Below, piece by piece: positions 15,700 through 24,305 of a DNA stretch of 64,000 nt. The notes below the pieces were generated by a model, which ran no database searches, was not told the origin of the DNA, and saw only the letters and a list, made by a program, of their open reading frames with translations. The stretch is from G963556115 sp963678205 (lineage in GTDB: Bacteria; Planctomycetota; SZUA-567). A program made the translations under genes and the position numbers. The stretch is from positions 2,542,001-2,606,000 of the forward strand of contig OY782760.1 in assembly GCA_963678205.1 (NCBI GenBank). The letters are read 5' to 3'. Position 1 is the first letter of the stretch, and each line of letters begins with the position of its first letter.

Positions 15700-16515
15700 A
15701 TGGAACCGGTATTAAAGGCAAAATATATTCAGTTATGCAATGAAATTGAGCGACATAATAAAATAGCTATTGCTTTCTCAGGCGGAGTAGACAGTACGTT
15801 ACTCATGCATCTTAGTAAAGAAGTGCTAGGTAGTAATGTATTAGCTATTACAATAGTATCTGATTTCTATCCAACTTGGGAGCTGAGTTATGCTGAAAGA
15901 GAAGCAAAAAAAATTGGTATTAAGCATAAGATCCTAGAAATAGACCCTCTAGCAATTCAAGAAATTTCGAAAAATCCCCCAGACAGATGCTATACATGTA
16001 AAAAAATTGGTTTTACGCTTCTCAAAGATTATGCAGAGAATCTTGGCATTTCATATATTTGCGATGGGTCTTGTATTGATGATCTTGGCGATTATAGACC
16101 TGGATTTATTGCAGTTAAAGAACTTGGAATTTCTTCTCCATTTATAAATTTTGAAATAAATAAAAATGAAATAAAAACTATTTCACAAGAACTAGGTATA
16201 GAAGGATGGGCACGCCCATCATGTTCTTGTCTAGCATCACGTATACCATATAATGAAGAAATAACAAAAAGTAAACTCCAACTGATAGAAAACGCAGAGG
16301 AGTATTTACATGCTCTTGATATTCCAGAAGCAAGAGTTAGGCTACATAATAATATTGCCAGAGTTGAAGTATTTGAGACAAACATTAAAACTGTTTTTGA
16401 TAATAAAGACATAATTTCACGCTATATAAAGTCCCTGGGTGTTACATATGTCTCTGTAGAACTTGACGGTTATCGAACAGGAAGTATGAATACCCCCCTG
16501 CAAGAGAGAGAATAA
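15700..16515 (+). CDS. larE: LarE-family PP-loop sulfur transferase
   Basis: 271 residues. An N-terminal ATP-pyrophosphatase P-loop SGGVDS at 27-32 is followed by the LarE core with DGSCIDDLGDYRPG and WARPSCSCLASRIPY. LarE activates and thiolates the nicotinate-derived precursor of the nickel-pincer nucleotide cofactor of lactate racemase. L. plantarum LarE gives up the sulfur of Cys176; here C175 and C177 sit in that place, and a second pair C97/C100 (RCYTCKK) is present, so an iron-sulfur-dependent version is possible. No larA, larB or larC is nearby. It starts 1 nt after the cobD-cobQ stop and is part of that operon; a role in this operon is not obvious. Confidence 0.88.
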   Translation: MEPVLKAKYIQLCNEIERHNKIAIAFSGGVDSTLLMHLSKEVLGSNVLAITIVSDFYPTWELSYAEREAKKIGIKHKILEIDPLAIQEISKNPPDRCYTCKKIGFTLLKDYAENLGISYICDGSCIDDLGDYRPGFIAVKELGISSPFINFEINKNEIKTISQELGIEGWARPSCSCLASRIPYNEEITKSKLQLIENAEEYLHALDIPEARVRLHNNIARVEVFETNIKTVFDNKDIISRYIKSLGVTYVSVELDGYRTGSMNTPLQERE

Positions 16516-16517
16516 AT

Positions 16518-17342
16518 ATGCAGAAAAGTAACAAAGTAAATGATAAACCTGCAACAAAATCGTCAAGTCTAGGAGAACATCTAGAAGACCTAAGAGTTCA
16601 CTTATTAAAGGTATGTGCTGTACTCTTGTTAGGGTTCATTATTGCTGCTTATTTTTATAAAGAGCTCTGGGATATTGCAATGATTCCTAGAGAACGAGCT
16701 GCAGAAATAATGGGTGTAAACTCGGCAATTGCGTTTCCGCTACAGCTTATTGGCCCAGCAGAAGGCATCAGTATTATTGCTGGGCTATGCTTCAAAATTG
16801 CTCTAGGTGTTTCGCTGCCATTTATTTTCTATGAGGGATGGAAATTCATTACACCTGGGCTTAAAGAGAAGGAAAGCAGAGCACTTCGTTTAATTTTACT
16901 TGCTGGAACAGTTCTATTCTTTGCTGGTGTAATTGCAGCTTTCTTTATCGCCATTCCCACAGGACTTAAATTTTTAATAAGCTTTGACAGCACCCTATCT
17001 GGTACTATCACACAATGGCGAGTAGACAATTACTTCAGTCTTATGACAATGGCATGCTTTGGCTTTGGTATATGCTTTGAAACCCCACTTATTATGCTCT
17101 GTTTAACAACTGCTGGTCTTATTACTCCAGCAACAATCATAAAATACTGGCGACACGCTGCAGTAATAATTGCAGCTCTTGGTGCACTATTTACGCCTCC
17201 AGATCCACTAACAATGATAATGCTAGCTGGGTCAATGCTCCTACTCTTCTTTTTAGGTTACTACTTATCACTACTTGCATACAAAAGACACAACAACAAC
17301 AACAACGATAACTTTGTTGAAGATAACCTGGGTGAAGACTAA
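16518..17342 (+). CDS. tatC: Sec-independent protein translocase TatC
   Basis: 274 residues with six predicted membrane helices. The conserved N-terminal SLGEHLEDLRVHLLK (about 15-29) precedes helix 1 and carries the acidic residues that recognise twin-arginine signals. Conserved FYEGWKFITPGLKEKE lies between helices 2 and 3. The tail is low-complexity with a polyasparagine run. TatC is the receptor of the Tat export system for folded proteins; tatA/B are not in the window. It follows larE by 2 nt and closes the operon ahead of a terminator. Confidence 0.95.
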   Translation: MQKSNKVNDKPATKSSSLGEHLEDLRVHLLKVCAVLLLGFIIAAYFYKELWDIAMIPRERAAEIMGVNSAIAFPLQLIGPAEGISIIAGLCFKIALGVSLPFIFYEGWKFITPGLKEKESRALRLILLAGTVLFFAGVIAAFFIAIPTGLKFLISFDSTLSGTITQWRVDNYFSLMTMACFGFGICFETPLIMLCLTTAGLITPATIIKYWRHAAVIIAALGALFTPPDPLTMIMLAGSMLLLFFLGYYLSLLAYKRHNNNNNDNFVEDNLGED

Positions 17343-17351
17343 ACCGACAAT

Positions 17352-17385
17352 TAATAAAGGAGTGGCGCAAGCCACCCCTTTATTA
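17352..17385 (+). terminator. Terminator between convergent tatC and clpB
   Basis: Near-perfect stem: TAATAAAGG (17352-17360) with CCTTTATTA (17377-17385), one A-C mismatch, then GTGGC/GCCAC and a GCAA loop. AT-rich flanks suit both directions, so it may serve both genes. Confidence 0.7.
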
Positions 17386-17396
17386 GTATCACCAAA

Positions 17397-19976
17397 CTAA
17401 GCATGATTAAATACAATTTTATTATCGCTTAAATTTGCTATAATATTGCCACCACTACTAAATTCTCCTTCAATTAAATCCAAAGATAATGGATCAATAA
17501 TATCCTTCTGTATAACACGTGCAAGAGGACGTGCGCCAAAATTAGGATCATATCCTTCATCAACAATATACTCTTTGACTTCAGGAGATAGCTCAAGAAT
17601 CAGCTCTTTATCACTCAACAGTTTATTAAGCTCTCCTATCTGAATATCAAGAATCTTAATTAGTGCCTCTTTATCAAGTTTATTGAATATAATAGTTTCA
17701 TCGATACGATTCAAAAACTCTGGTCTAAAGTGTGACATAAGCACACTATTAACCTTCTGACTTAATTCTTCAGCATCCATAGATTCGCTATCCTGAATAT
17801 ATTCAGATGCAAGATTTGAAGTCATAATAACTATAGTATTCTTAAAGTTAACAGTTCGTCCCTGCCCATCAGTCATACGCCCATCATCAAGAAGTTGAAG
17901 TAATACATTAAACACTTCAGGGTGAGCTTTTTCAATTTCATCAAATAGTATAACGCTATAGGGTTTACGTCGTACTGCTTCAGTAAGATAACCACCCTCT
18001 TCATACCCTACATATCCAGGAGGGGCACCAATAAGCCTTGCGACAGAATGCTTCTCCTGAAACTCACTCATATCAATACGTATCATACTGTGCTTATCAG
18101 CAAACAAAAACTCCGCTAAGGATCTAGCGACTTCAGTTTTACCAACTCCAGTTGAACCAAGAAATATAAACTTACCTATGGGCCTATCAGGACTCTGAAT
18201 ACCAGCTCTAGCCCGTCTTACTGCATTAGCAACAGCTTTAACCGCCGCATGCTGAGCAATGACTTTTTTATCAAGTTCATCTTCCATTGTAAGTAGCTTA
18301 TTAGTTTCCGTTTCAAGCATTTTTGCAACAGGTATTCCTGTCCATTTGCTAACAATTTGAGCAATATCTTCCTCACCGACCTCTTCTTTTAGTAAGCCAT
18401 CACCTTTTGCATGCATATCCTGCAATCTAGCATTCTCTACATCAAGCATTCTAGTTAATTCAGGAATACGTCCATGGAGCAATTCTGCAACTTTTTCAAG
18501 ATCCCCCTGCCTCTGGGCAAGCTCAGCCTCAGTTTTTGCTGCTTCGATCTCTTCATTATAGTTCTGAATAGCGGTAATTGCCTCTTTTTCATTTTGCCAT
18601 TTTGCAGTCAAAGCATCAATATTTTCTTCAATATTAGCTTGCCTCTTTTTAAGATCAGTAACTCTACCTTCTACACCTTTTTCTTTTTCAAGAGCTTTAA
18701 GCTCTATCTCAATCTGCATCTTCTGCCGAGTTAAATCATCAAGCTCGCGTGGCATAGAATCAATCTCAATTCTAAGAGTAGAACAAGCCTCATCAATCAG
18801 ATCAATTGCCTTATCAGGCAAGAACCTGTCACTGATATAACGCTCTGAAAGAGTAGAAGCTGCAATAAGAGCATCATCCTTTATTCTAACTCCATGATGA
18901 ACTTCATAACGCTCTTTTAAGCCTCGAAGTATAGCAATTGTACTCTGAACTGATGGCTCACCAATCTTTACCGGCTGAAAACGTCTCTCAAGTGCAGCAT
19001 CTTTTTCAATATACTTCTTATACTCATCCAATGTTGTCGCACCAATACATCGTAATTCACCTCGTGCTAAAGCTGGCTTGAGCATATTGGCTGCATCAGA
19101 ACTACCCTCACTTGCACCAGCACCTACAATTGTATGTAGCTCATCAATAAATAGAACTATATCTCCAGCAGAATTTTCAATCTCAGTAAGTACTGCTTTA
19201 AGACGTTCTTCAAACTCACCTCGATACTTACTGCCTGCAAGAAGTGATCCCATATCAAGCGATAATAGTGAGCGATTTTTGAGTGACTCCGGTACATCTC
19301 CTTCAATAATTCTACGAGCCAATCCTTCAGCAATTGCAGTCTTACCAATTCCTGGCTCACCAATTAAAACAGGATTATTCTTTGTTCTACGAGATAACAC
19401 TTGCATAACACGACGTATTTCTTCATCACGCCCTATAACAGGATCAAGCTTACCTTTTCTAGCTAAGGCAGTCATATCACGAGTATACTTTTTAAGTGCT
19501 TCATACTTGTCCTCAGCGTTTTCGCTGGTCACTTTTGCAGACCCCCTGATACTCTTCATTGCATCCAGAAAGTTGTCTTTGGTTATGCCATTGGTTGTTA
19601 AAACATTGCTAGCTTCACCATTAGAGTCAATGACTGCCAACACAAGATGCTCGCTTGCGATATACTCATCACCCATATTTTCAGCATAAGTAAAAGCATT
19701 TTCCAGAATTTTTCCTAGTTCTCGATCAATTCCTTCGCCTGCATCAACACCTGAGACCTTTGGAAGTGTTCTTATACGTTCATTTACTCTTTCAAGCACA
19801 AGTTCAGGTTCAAGTCCCAAGCGTTTTAAAATTGGGACAACCACGCCTTCACCTTGACTCAGTAAAGCAGCCAAGAGATGTAGCGGAGTTATCTGTTGGT
19901 TTTGATGATTCTGCGCTATCTTCTGAGCTACTTCCAGAGCATCTCTGGACTTAATTGTAAATTTATCAATTCTCAT
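17397..19976 (-). CDS. clpB: ATP-dependent disaggregase ClpB
   Basis: 859 residues, full family length. N-terminal Clp-N repeats (about 1-150), first AAA+ module with Walker A GEPGIGKTA, the long coiled-coil middle domain typical of ClpB rather than ClpA (about 400-530, rich in Glu/Lys), second AAA+ module with GSTGVGKTE and DEIEKAHPEVF, and a C-terminal D2-small domain ending RPLARVIQKDI. With DnaK it rescues aggregated proteins after heat stress. AGGAG precedes the ATG. No CIRCE element was found; a 10-bp palindrome AACAATTGTT at 20018-20027 lies in the leader. Confidence 0.97.
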   Translation of the reverse strand: MRIDKFTIKSRDALEVAQKIAQNHQNQQITPLHLLAALLSQGEGVVVPILKRLGLEPELVLERVNERIRTLPKVSGVDAGEGIDRELGKILENAFTYAENMGDEYIASEHLVLAVIDSNGEASNVLTTNGITKDNFLDAMKSIRGSAKVTSENAEDKYEALKKYTRDMTALARKGKLDPVIGRDEEIRRVMQVLSRRTKNNPVLIGEPGIGKTAIAEGLARRIIEGDVPESLKNRSLLSLDMGSLLAGSKYRGEFEERLKAVLTEIENSAGDIVLFIDELHTIVGAGASEGSSDAANMLKPALARGELRCIGATTLDEYKKYIEKDAALERRFQPVKIGEPSVQSTIAILRGLKERYEVHHGVRIKDDALIAASTLSERYISDRFLPDKAIDLIDEACSTLRIEIDSMPRELDDLTRQKMQIEIELKALEKEKGVEGRVTDLKKRQANIEENIDALTAKWQNEKEAITAIQNYNEEIEAAKTEAELAQRQGDLEKVAELLHGRIPELTRMLDVENARLQDMHAKGDGLLKEEVGEEDIAQIVSKWTGIPVAKMLETETNKLLTMEDELDKKVIAQHAAVKAVANAVRRARAGIQSPDRPIGKFIFLGSTGVGKTEVARSLAEFLFADKHSMIRIDMSEFQEKHSVARLIGAPPGYVGYEEGGYLTEAVRRKPYSVILFDEIEKAHPEVFNVLLQLLDDGRMTDGQGRTVNFKNTIVIMTSNLASEYIQDSESMDAEELSQKVNSVLMSHFRPEFLNRIDETIIFNKLDKEALIKILDIQIGELNKLLSDKELILELSPEVKEYIVDEGYDPNFGARPLARVIQKDIIDPLSLDLIEGEFSSGGNIIANLSDNKIVFNHA

Positions 19977-20176
19977 ATTTTATCTCCTATAAAGGTTTCT
20001 TTCAAACTATCCGTAACAACAATTGTTCCAGTTTTAATACGAAACGCAAACAAAACACATTACAGTCTATGATTAAATAAGTTATACAATATTATCACCA
20101 AGAAAAAGTATTTTGTAACCAACAGCTAGCAACCTATTAAATTACTGTCAAAATGACAAATCCAACAAAATTTCAG

Positions 20177-20206
20177 TAAAAAAAGCTGAGGGAGCCCCCT
20201 CAGCTT
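20177..20206 (-). terminator. Rho-independent terminator of the thioredoxin/pseudo-caspase gene
   Basis: A perfect 10-bp stem AAGCTGAGGG (20183-20192) with CCCTCAGCTT (20197-20206), 4-nt loop, followed on the minus strand by a U-run from the A-tract at 20178-20184. Confidence 0.92.
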
Positions 20207-20230
20207 CAAACAAAATAAATAAATGTGAAA

Positions 20231-21451
20231 TTATTTTACAGCTTTACCAATACTAAAATCTTTAGAATTAGCAATAAAAGGTGACTGTAAAATTCCACTG
20301 GGTCTACTCCAAATACTCATTTCATCACGAATATTTTTCCATAATTTATAAGGGGTAAGAACAGATGTAGAATTCGCTATACTTTCAGCAAACATTTCAG
20401 AAAAAATAGTTTTAGTACCACTCTCATCTAGCATTGAACGATCCCATCTTGCAGCAGAAAGAATTATAGTAGCTTCAGGAATAGCTTTTCCAACATCAGC
20501 TGCAATATCTTCCCATATTTCAAGAGTGCTGTTTTCGTTGTTAGCATCAACCACAACAAGAAGGTTCTTGCATTCACTCGCACGAATAAATTTTCCTACC
20601 AGATTTTTCAAAGAAATACTCGAATCAGAAAAATATAGCTCCAAATCAATACTTCCATCACTCTGCTTAAGAGGTTTGGCATCTCCAGAAAAGAAAAACA
20701 CTGCCGAATCTCCAGATTTCGAATCTGTAGCAAGTTTAGCAATATCACTTGTTAATGTCTCAGTAGTTGTCTCATCACCACGAAGAAGCATAGACTCAGT
20801 ATATCCAGCATCTACAAATGATTTTGCGATAAGCTCGGCATTACTCTCAGGTGCTGACAATTTATTCAAACTCAAACCTGAATAATCGACCCCAACAACA
20901 AGGGCACGCTTTGTCCCATCAGAATTAACCGGAACAGAATCTTTACTCTTGTTAAGGGCTCTCTCAACCTCATCTGTAACATGAGAATGAAATTTTCCTC
21001 TACCAAACCATGAGAGCTTACCTTCTTTATCAATTATAGCAACATAAGGATACTTATTAATAACCCCAATGTACTGATTCATAAATGATCTATCTTTATC
21101 CTGAATAATTGGATAGTCGCCCACTCTTTTCACCAGATATTCTTCAATTTTATCATCAGAAAACTCTGTTACTCCAACAACAGTCAGATCTTCTTTATGT
21201 TTAAGAAGTAATCTATATAAATGTGGAGCAAACTTATCACAGCTTCCGCAACCAGGCTTCATAAAATAAAGTAGTGTGACCTTATTATCAATATTATCCT
21301 TTAGACTTACTTTATCTCCACCAAACCATTTATTGCCCTCAGGAAAATCAACAGCAGTATCACCTATACTAAGTTCAGTCGCACTTGAATACGCCGAAAA
21401 AGAAAATAACAGTAAAAACACAAAACATATATATAATAGTAATTGTTTCAT
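20231..21451 (-). CDS. Exported fusion of a thioredoxin-fold domain and a caspase-like domain lacking the catalytic dyad
   Basis: 406 residues from the ATG at 21451, which has GGAG six nt upstream. A signal peptide covers about 1-24. Residues about 28-170 are a TlpA/AhpC-type thioredoxin fold with a CGSC redox motif at 68-71 (FMKPGCGSC) and cis-Pro region INKYPYVAIID. Residues about 182-400 match the p20-like core of C14 caspases/metacaspases: ALVVGVDYSGLSLNKL, ESNAELIAKSFVDAG, then FFFSGDA where active enzymes have the histidine of SGHG, and VVVDANNEN where they have the catalytic cysteine. Both catalytic residues are therefore missing. The domain may bind peptides or act as scaffold. Monocistronic. 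Function unknown. Confidence 0.8.
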   Translation of the reverse strand: MKQLLLYICFVFLLLFSFSAYSSATELSIGDTAVDFPEGNKWFGGDKVSLKDNIDNKVTLLYFMKPGCGSCDKFAPHLYRLLLKHKEDLTVVGVTEFSDDKIEEYLVKRVGDYPIIQDKDRSFMNQYIGVINKYPYVAIIDKEGKLSWFGRGKFHSHVTDEVERALNKSKDSVPVNSDGTKRALVVGVDYSGLSLNKLSAPESNAELIAKSFVDAGYTESMLLRGDETTTETLTSDIAKLATDSKSGDSAVFFFSGDAKPLKQSDGSIDLELYFSDSSISLKNLVGKFIRASECKNLLVVVDANNENSTLEIWEDIAADVGKAIPEATIILSAARWDRSMLDESGTKTIFSEMFAESIANSTSVLTPYKLWKNIRDEMSIWSRPSGILQSPFIANSKDFSIGKAVK

Positions 21452-21529
21452 TATACTCTCCACTCAGTAATCAATAAATTTCTCAATCAACTTTATTTGA
21501 AAATTGTAAAATGTCAAGGAGTAATAATG

Positions 21530-22366
21530 CTAATTTAAGTCATACTCAACACGTAAATACATGCCAAGAGGTAGAGTATTTCCCTTACCAGCAATATTCA
21601 TATCACCTGCACTGACTCTTCCTGAAAGCAATAATGGGACACTGCTCTTAACAAAATTTAATTGATCTGAAGTTTTCCATCCCGTATTATGCGATGTTAA
21701 TAAAAAGAATAGCGGTTCATCAGAGAATAATTCATTTGCTAATCTCAGAAGCTCCGGCATATCTTTTTCAAATTTCCATATTTTCTTATTCATACGACCA
21801 AAAGCAGGTGGATCTAGAATGATTGCTTCATATTTATTTCCTCTGTTCACTTCTCTAGTCATAAACTTGAGTGCATCTTCTGTAATCCAACGTATTGAAT
21901 CTTGAGCGCAACCAGATAAGTCAGCATTTATGCGCGCTCTAGTGTTCGCACTTTTAGCCGCATCGAAATGGCAAACCTCAGCTCCAGCACATGCAGCTGC
22001 AATTGTTGAACCTCCGGTATGAGCAAATCCATTTAGAACTCTTACTGGCTGCCTGGCAGCATTGATCTTTTTATCAATCCATTCCCAGTTCTGACTCTGC
22101 TCTGGAAAGACTCCAATCTGACCATTACTTGCAGGCTCAAGCATAAACTTAACCTTACCAAGCTCAAGTAACCATTTCTCAGGAATTTCACCTTTCCAAG
22201 TCTTTGTCAGTAAATCAAAATAAATATCAGCTTTTTCCCAGCATTCTTGACTTATTTTTTTTTCCCACATAGCCATAGGTGCAGGTCGATCACAAATAAT
22301 TTCACCAAATTTTTCCAGGCGCCGCCCTTGACCACAATCAATTAATTTATAATTCGTGATATCCAA
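21530..22366 (-). CDS. Class I SAM-dependent methyltransferase, RlmI-like, without PUA domain
   Basis: 278 residues, TTG start with AGGGAA upstream. The Rossmann core has VLNGFAHTGGSTIAAACAGA (SAM-binding motif I, about 109-128), a FDAAKSANTRARINADL segment and ILDPPAFGR (about 180-188), the DPPxF signature shared by RNA cytosine-C5 and guanine-N2 methyltransferases of the RlmI/RlmK group. The N-terminal 90 residues are a small beta-rich domain and there is no PUA domain, unlike E. coli RlmI. The target is likely rRNA, but the exact base is not determinable. No cysteine follows the DPP motif. Confidence 0.75.
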   Translation of the reverse strand: MDITNYKLIDCGQGRRLEKFGEIICDRPAPMAMWEKKISQECWEKADIYFDLLTKTWKGEIPEKWLLELGKVKFMLEPASNGQIGVFPEQSQNWEWIDKKINAARQPVRVLNGFAHTGGSTIAAACAGAEVCHFDAAKSANTRARINADLSGCAQDSIRWITEDALKFMTREVNRGNKYEAIILDPPAFGRMNKKIWKFEKDMPELLRLANELFSDEPLFFLLTSHNTGWKTSDQLNFVKSSVPLLLSGRVSAGDMNIAGKGNTLPLGMYLRVEYDLN

Positions 22367-22393
22367 TTTATTCCCTGTCTGATTTATAATTAT

Positions 22394-22426
22394 AAAAAAT
22401 ACGGTTACCTTTCTAAGGTAACCGTA
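22394..22426 (-). terminator. Rho-independent terminator of the zinc-ribbon gene
   Basis: A perfect 12-bp stem TACGGTTACCTT (22400-22411) with its complement at 22415-22426 and a 3-nt loop; on the minus strand it is followed by a six-U run. Confidence 0.85.
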
Positions 22427-22536
22427 TAAATTTTATTTATCCTCAGCATTATTGCAAAAGAATTAATATCTTATTTTCTAAAACACATGCCCAATGTAAT
22501 ACCAGAAAATTGCAATGCATGCCTTAAGACGTATTT

Positions 22537-22938
22537 TTAATCAATCTTCATTTCAGCCACAACCCAATCATGAAGTGTTGTTGGAGGAACGTGCACATGA
22601 TATTTCTGTCTCATCCTCTGGGTAGCTTTTTCAAGTGTCATTTCCTGTTTTACGACAAGATCAACTGCTGTTCGGCGAACTCTATTAGTAAATCTACCAG
22701 AAGGCTGTGCAAGATGATCCATAGGCAGAGAAAAATGTTTCCTGCAATTTACACAATAATGCTTAGAGTAGGTAACTTCAAGAATAGTTGGCGCACTAAT
22801 TCCAACCTCTCTGAGCCTTCGATGTCCTATTGAATGTCTTTTACTTATAGTTCCACATCTTGAACATGGCGCTGTTTTTCTCGAGAGGTTAATTTTTCTG
22901 ATTTTTGTACCGCGTGGAACAACATTATTATTGGGCAC
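22537..22938 (-). CDS. Small zinc-ribbon/HTH protein resembling the N-terminus of ISL3-family transposases
   Basis: 133 residues from a GTG start with an excellent AAGGAG six nt upstream; no ATG fits. Cysteines C25/C28 (PCSRCG) and C62/C65 (YCVNCRKHF) form a zinc ribbon around a beta region (HSIGHRRLREVGI), followed by a helix-turn-helix-like part (MTLEKATQRMRQKYHVHVPPTTLHDWV). This order matches the DNA-binding N-terminus of ISL3-type transposases. There is no DDE domain, no flanking inverted repeats, and the gene has its own terminator, so it is either a remnant or a domesticated DNA-binding protein. Its clean start and stop favour a functional gene. Confidence 0.6.
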   Translation of the reverse strand: MPNNNVVPRGTKIRKINLSRKTAPCSRCGTISKRHSIGHRRLREVGISAPTILEVTYSKHYCVNCRKHFSLPMDHLAQPSGRFTNRVRRTAVDLVVKQEMTLEKATQRMRQKYHVHVPPTTLHDWVVAEMKID

Positions 22939-23215
22939 TTTGTTCTCCTTAACATTTTTTTCCCACAGTCAACACAGAAGCGACCCCCAACTGTGTCTCA
23001 TTAATTAATTTCTTATACTAAGCTATCGTCCTTTAAAGTTAGCCAAATTAGTCTTTTTACGATTCTTAGTTATTTTTTTTATTTTTTTTGCGTATATTAC
23101 CTTGCTATATAAGTACTTTTTATTTTCAATGTATTTCTTTTAGAAAATAATTCGATATCAAGGGTTACAATTAGTATAATATGATAAATTTTTCTTTAAT
23201 TTTAAGAGATATCTG

Positions 23216-23446
23216 ATGAATGATAAAAATATCACAAAATTCTTAGATCTAAGCCATCAGGAGCTACTAGAAGAGCTTCCTGAAGTTTCTCAAATAAAAG
23301 ATTATTGCATTTTGATAAAAGACTTTTTTAAAAATGATATATCTGATAATCAATTCAAATCATCACTCAAAAAGTTTGGCGTTAGTGATAAAAAAATACA
23401 GAAAGTATTCTCTTTAATCAGTAAATTTAAAAAAGATAATGATTAA
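23216..23446 (+). CDS. Small helical protein of unknown function
   Basis: 76 residues, acidic N-terminal half and lysine-rich C-terminus, predicted all-helical; no membrane segment or known motif recognised. ATG preceded by a weak AAGAGA. Codon use fits a real small gene, and it sits 22 nt upstream of the CPBP protease gene on the same strand, so it may be its partner. The 277-nt gap upstream is AT-rich with no gene. Confidence 0.5.
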   Translation: MNDKNITKFLDLSHQELLEELPEVSQIKDYCILIKDFFKNDISDNQFKSSLKKFGVSDKKIQKVFSLISKFKKDND

Positions 23447-23468
23447 GTTTTAAACGTATAGGATAGAT

Positions 23469-24293
23469 ATGGAAGAAGGATTTTCAAAACCAGCTAGTTC
23501 CCCCTTGGTTGCTTATTTTGACTGCAGTCGAAGACCTATTGCATGCTTATATTTCATACTACCTTTTTTGATAATATACCATGGCGGAGTCTGGATTTTA
23601 AGATCCCTTGAACGACCAGTAGCTAATGGTGCAGACATAATGCTTGCAAAATTACTTAATATTTTTTACTACGGTAGTGTCTGGCTATACTCTCAAGTTT
23701 TCCCAAATAGTGAAATTTCAGAAAGTACGGTTTTATGGGTCATTAAAATTCTGGGTTCTTTTTTCAGCTTTCTTTTTATAATATTTATATTGATTTTAAA
23801 GCAGCACCTAAGTAACACCTCATGGAAGCTGAGTAAGCATACTATTATATATATGTATCTTGAAAGTCTGGTATTTGCAATACCGCCGTTTATCCTTGTC
23901 TGGACAGTAAATAAAATAATTCTTTTACGAGCGGACTTATCTGCTGTTGGAGAGTGGCTTAATGGGCTGGTTCTTTCAGTAGGAGCTGGCGTATATGAAG
24001 AATTTCTCTTTAGAATGATTTTAATGTCACTATTATTTTTAGCACTACCAAATCTTTTAAAAATCAAAGATCGCTCATTATATATAGTCGTCATGCTTAT
24101 ACAAGCAATAATATTTGCCGTATTTCACTATCTCCCTTGGTCAACCGAAATATTCTCTCTACCCATTTTTACATTCAGGGTCATTGCCGGTTTATACTTT
24201 GGTTATATCTACCAAGAAAGAGGCTTTGGTATCGCTGCAGGCAGTCATGTATTTTATGATATTGTAGCAGAAACAATTAATGATATATATTAA
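23469..24293 (+). CDS. CPBP-family intramembrane metalloprotease
   Basis: 274 residues, about eight hydrophobic segments. The three CPBP (Abi/CAAX protease) motifs are in order: EEFLFR (glutamates and arginine, VYEEFLFRMIL, about 177-187), a FAVFHYLPW segment and HVFYDIV near the C-terminus. These supply the catalytic glutamate and histidines. Members cleave peptide bonds within membranes; roles include peptide maturation and self-immunity to bacteriocins. No bacteriocin-like gene is seen nearby except the small helical gene just upstream. Confidence 0.88.
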   Translation: MEEGFSKPASSPLVAYFDCSRRPIACLYFILPFLIIYHGGVWILRSLERPVANGADIMLAKLLNIFYYGSVWLYSQVFPNSEISESTVLWVIKILGSFFSFLFIIFILILKQHLSNTSWKLSKHTIIYMYLESLVFAIPPFILVWTVNKIILLRADLSAVGEWLNGLVLSVGAGVYEEFLFRMILMSLLFLALPNLLKIKDRSLYIVVMLIQAIIFAVFHYLPWSTEIFSLPIFTFRVIAGLYFGYIYQERGFGIAAGSHVFYDIVAETINDIY

Positions 24294-24305
24294 CCTCTAG
24301 CAAAT

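Noticed and set aside
19977..20100. CIRCE heat-shock operator upstream of clpB
   Set aside because: The TTAGCACTC-N9-GAGTGCTAA repeat is absent; only a 10-bp palindrome is seen.
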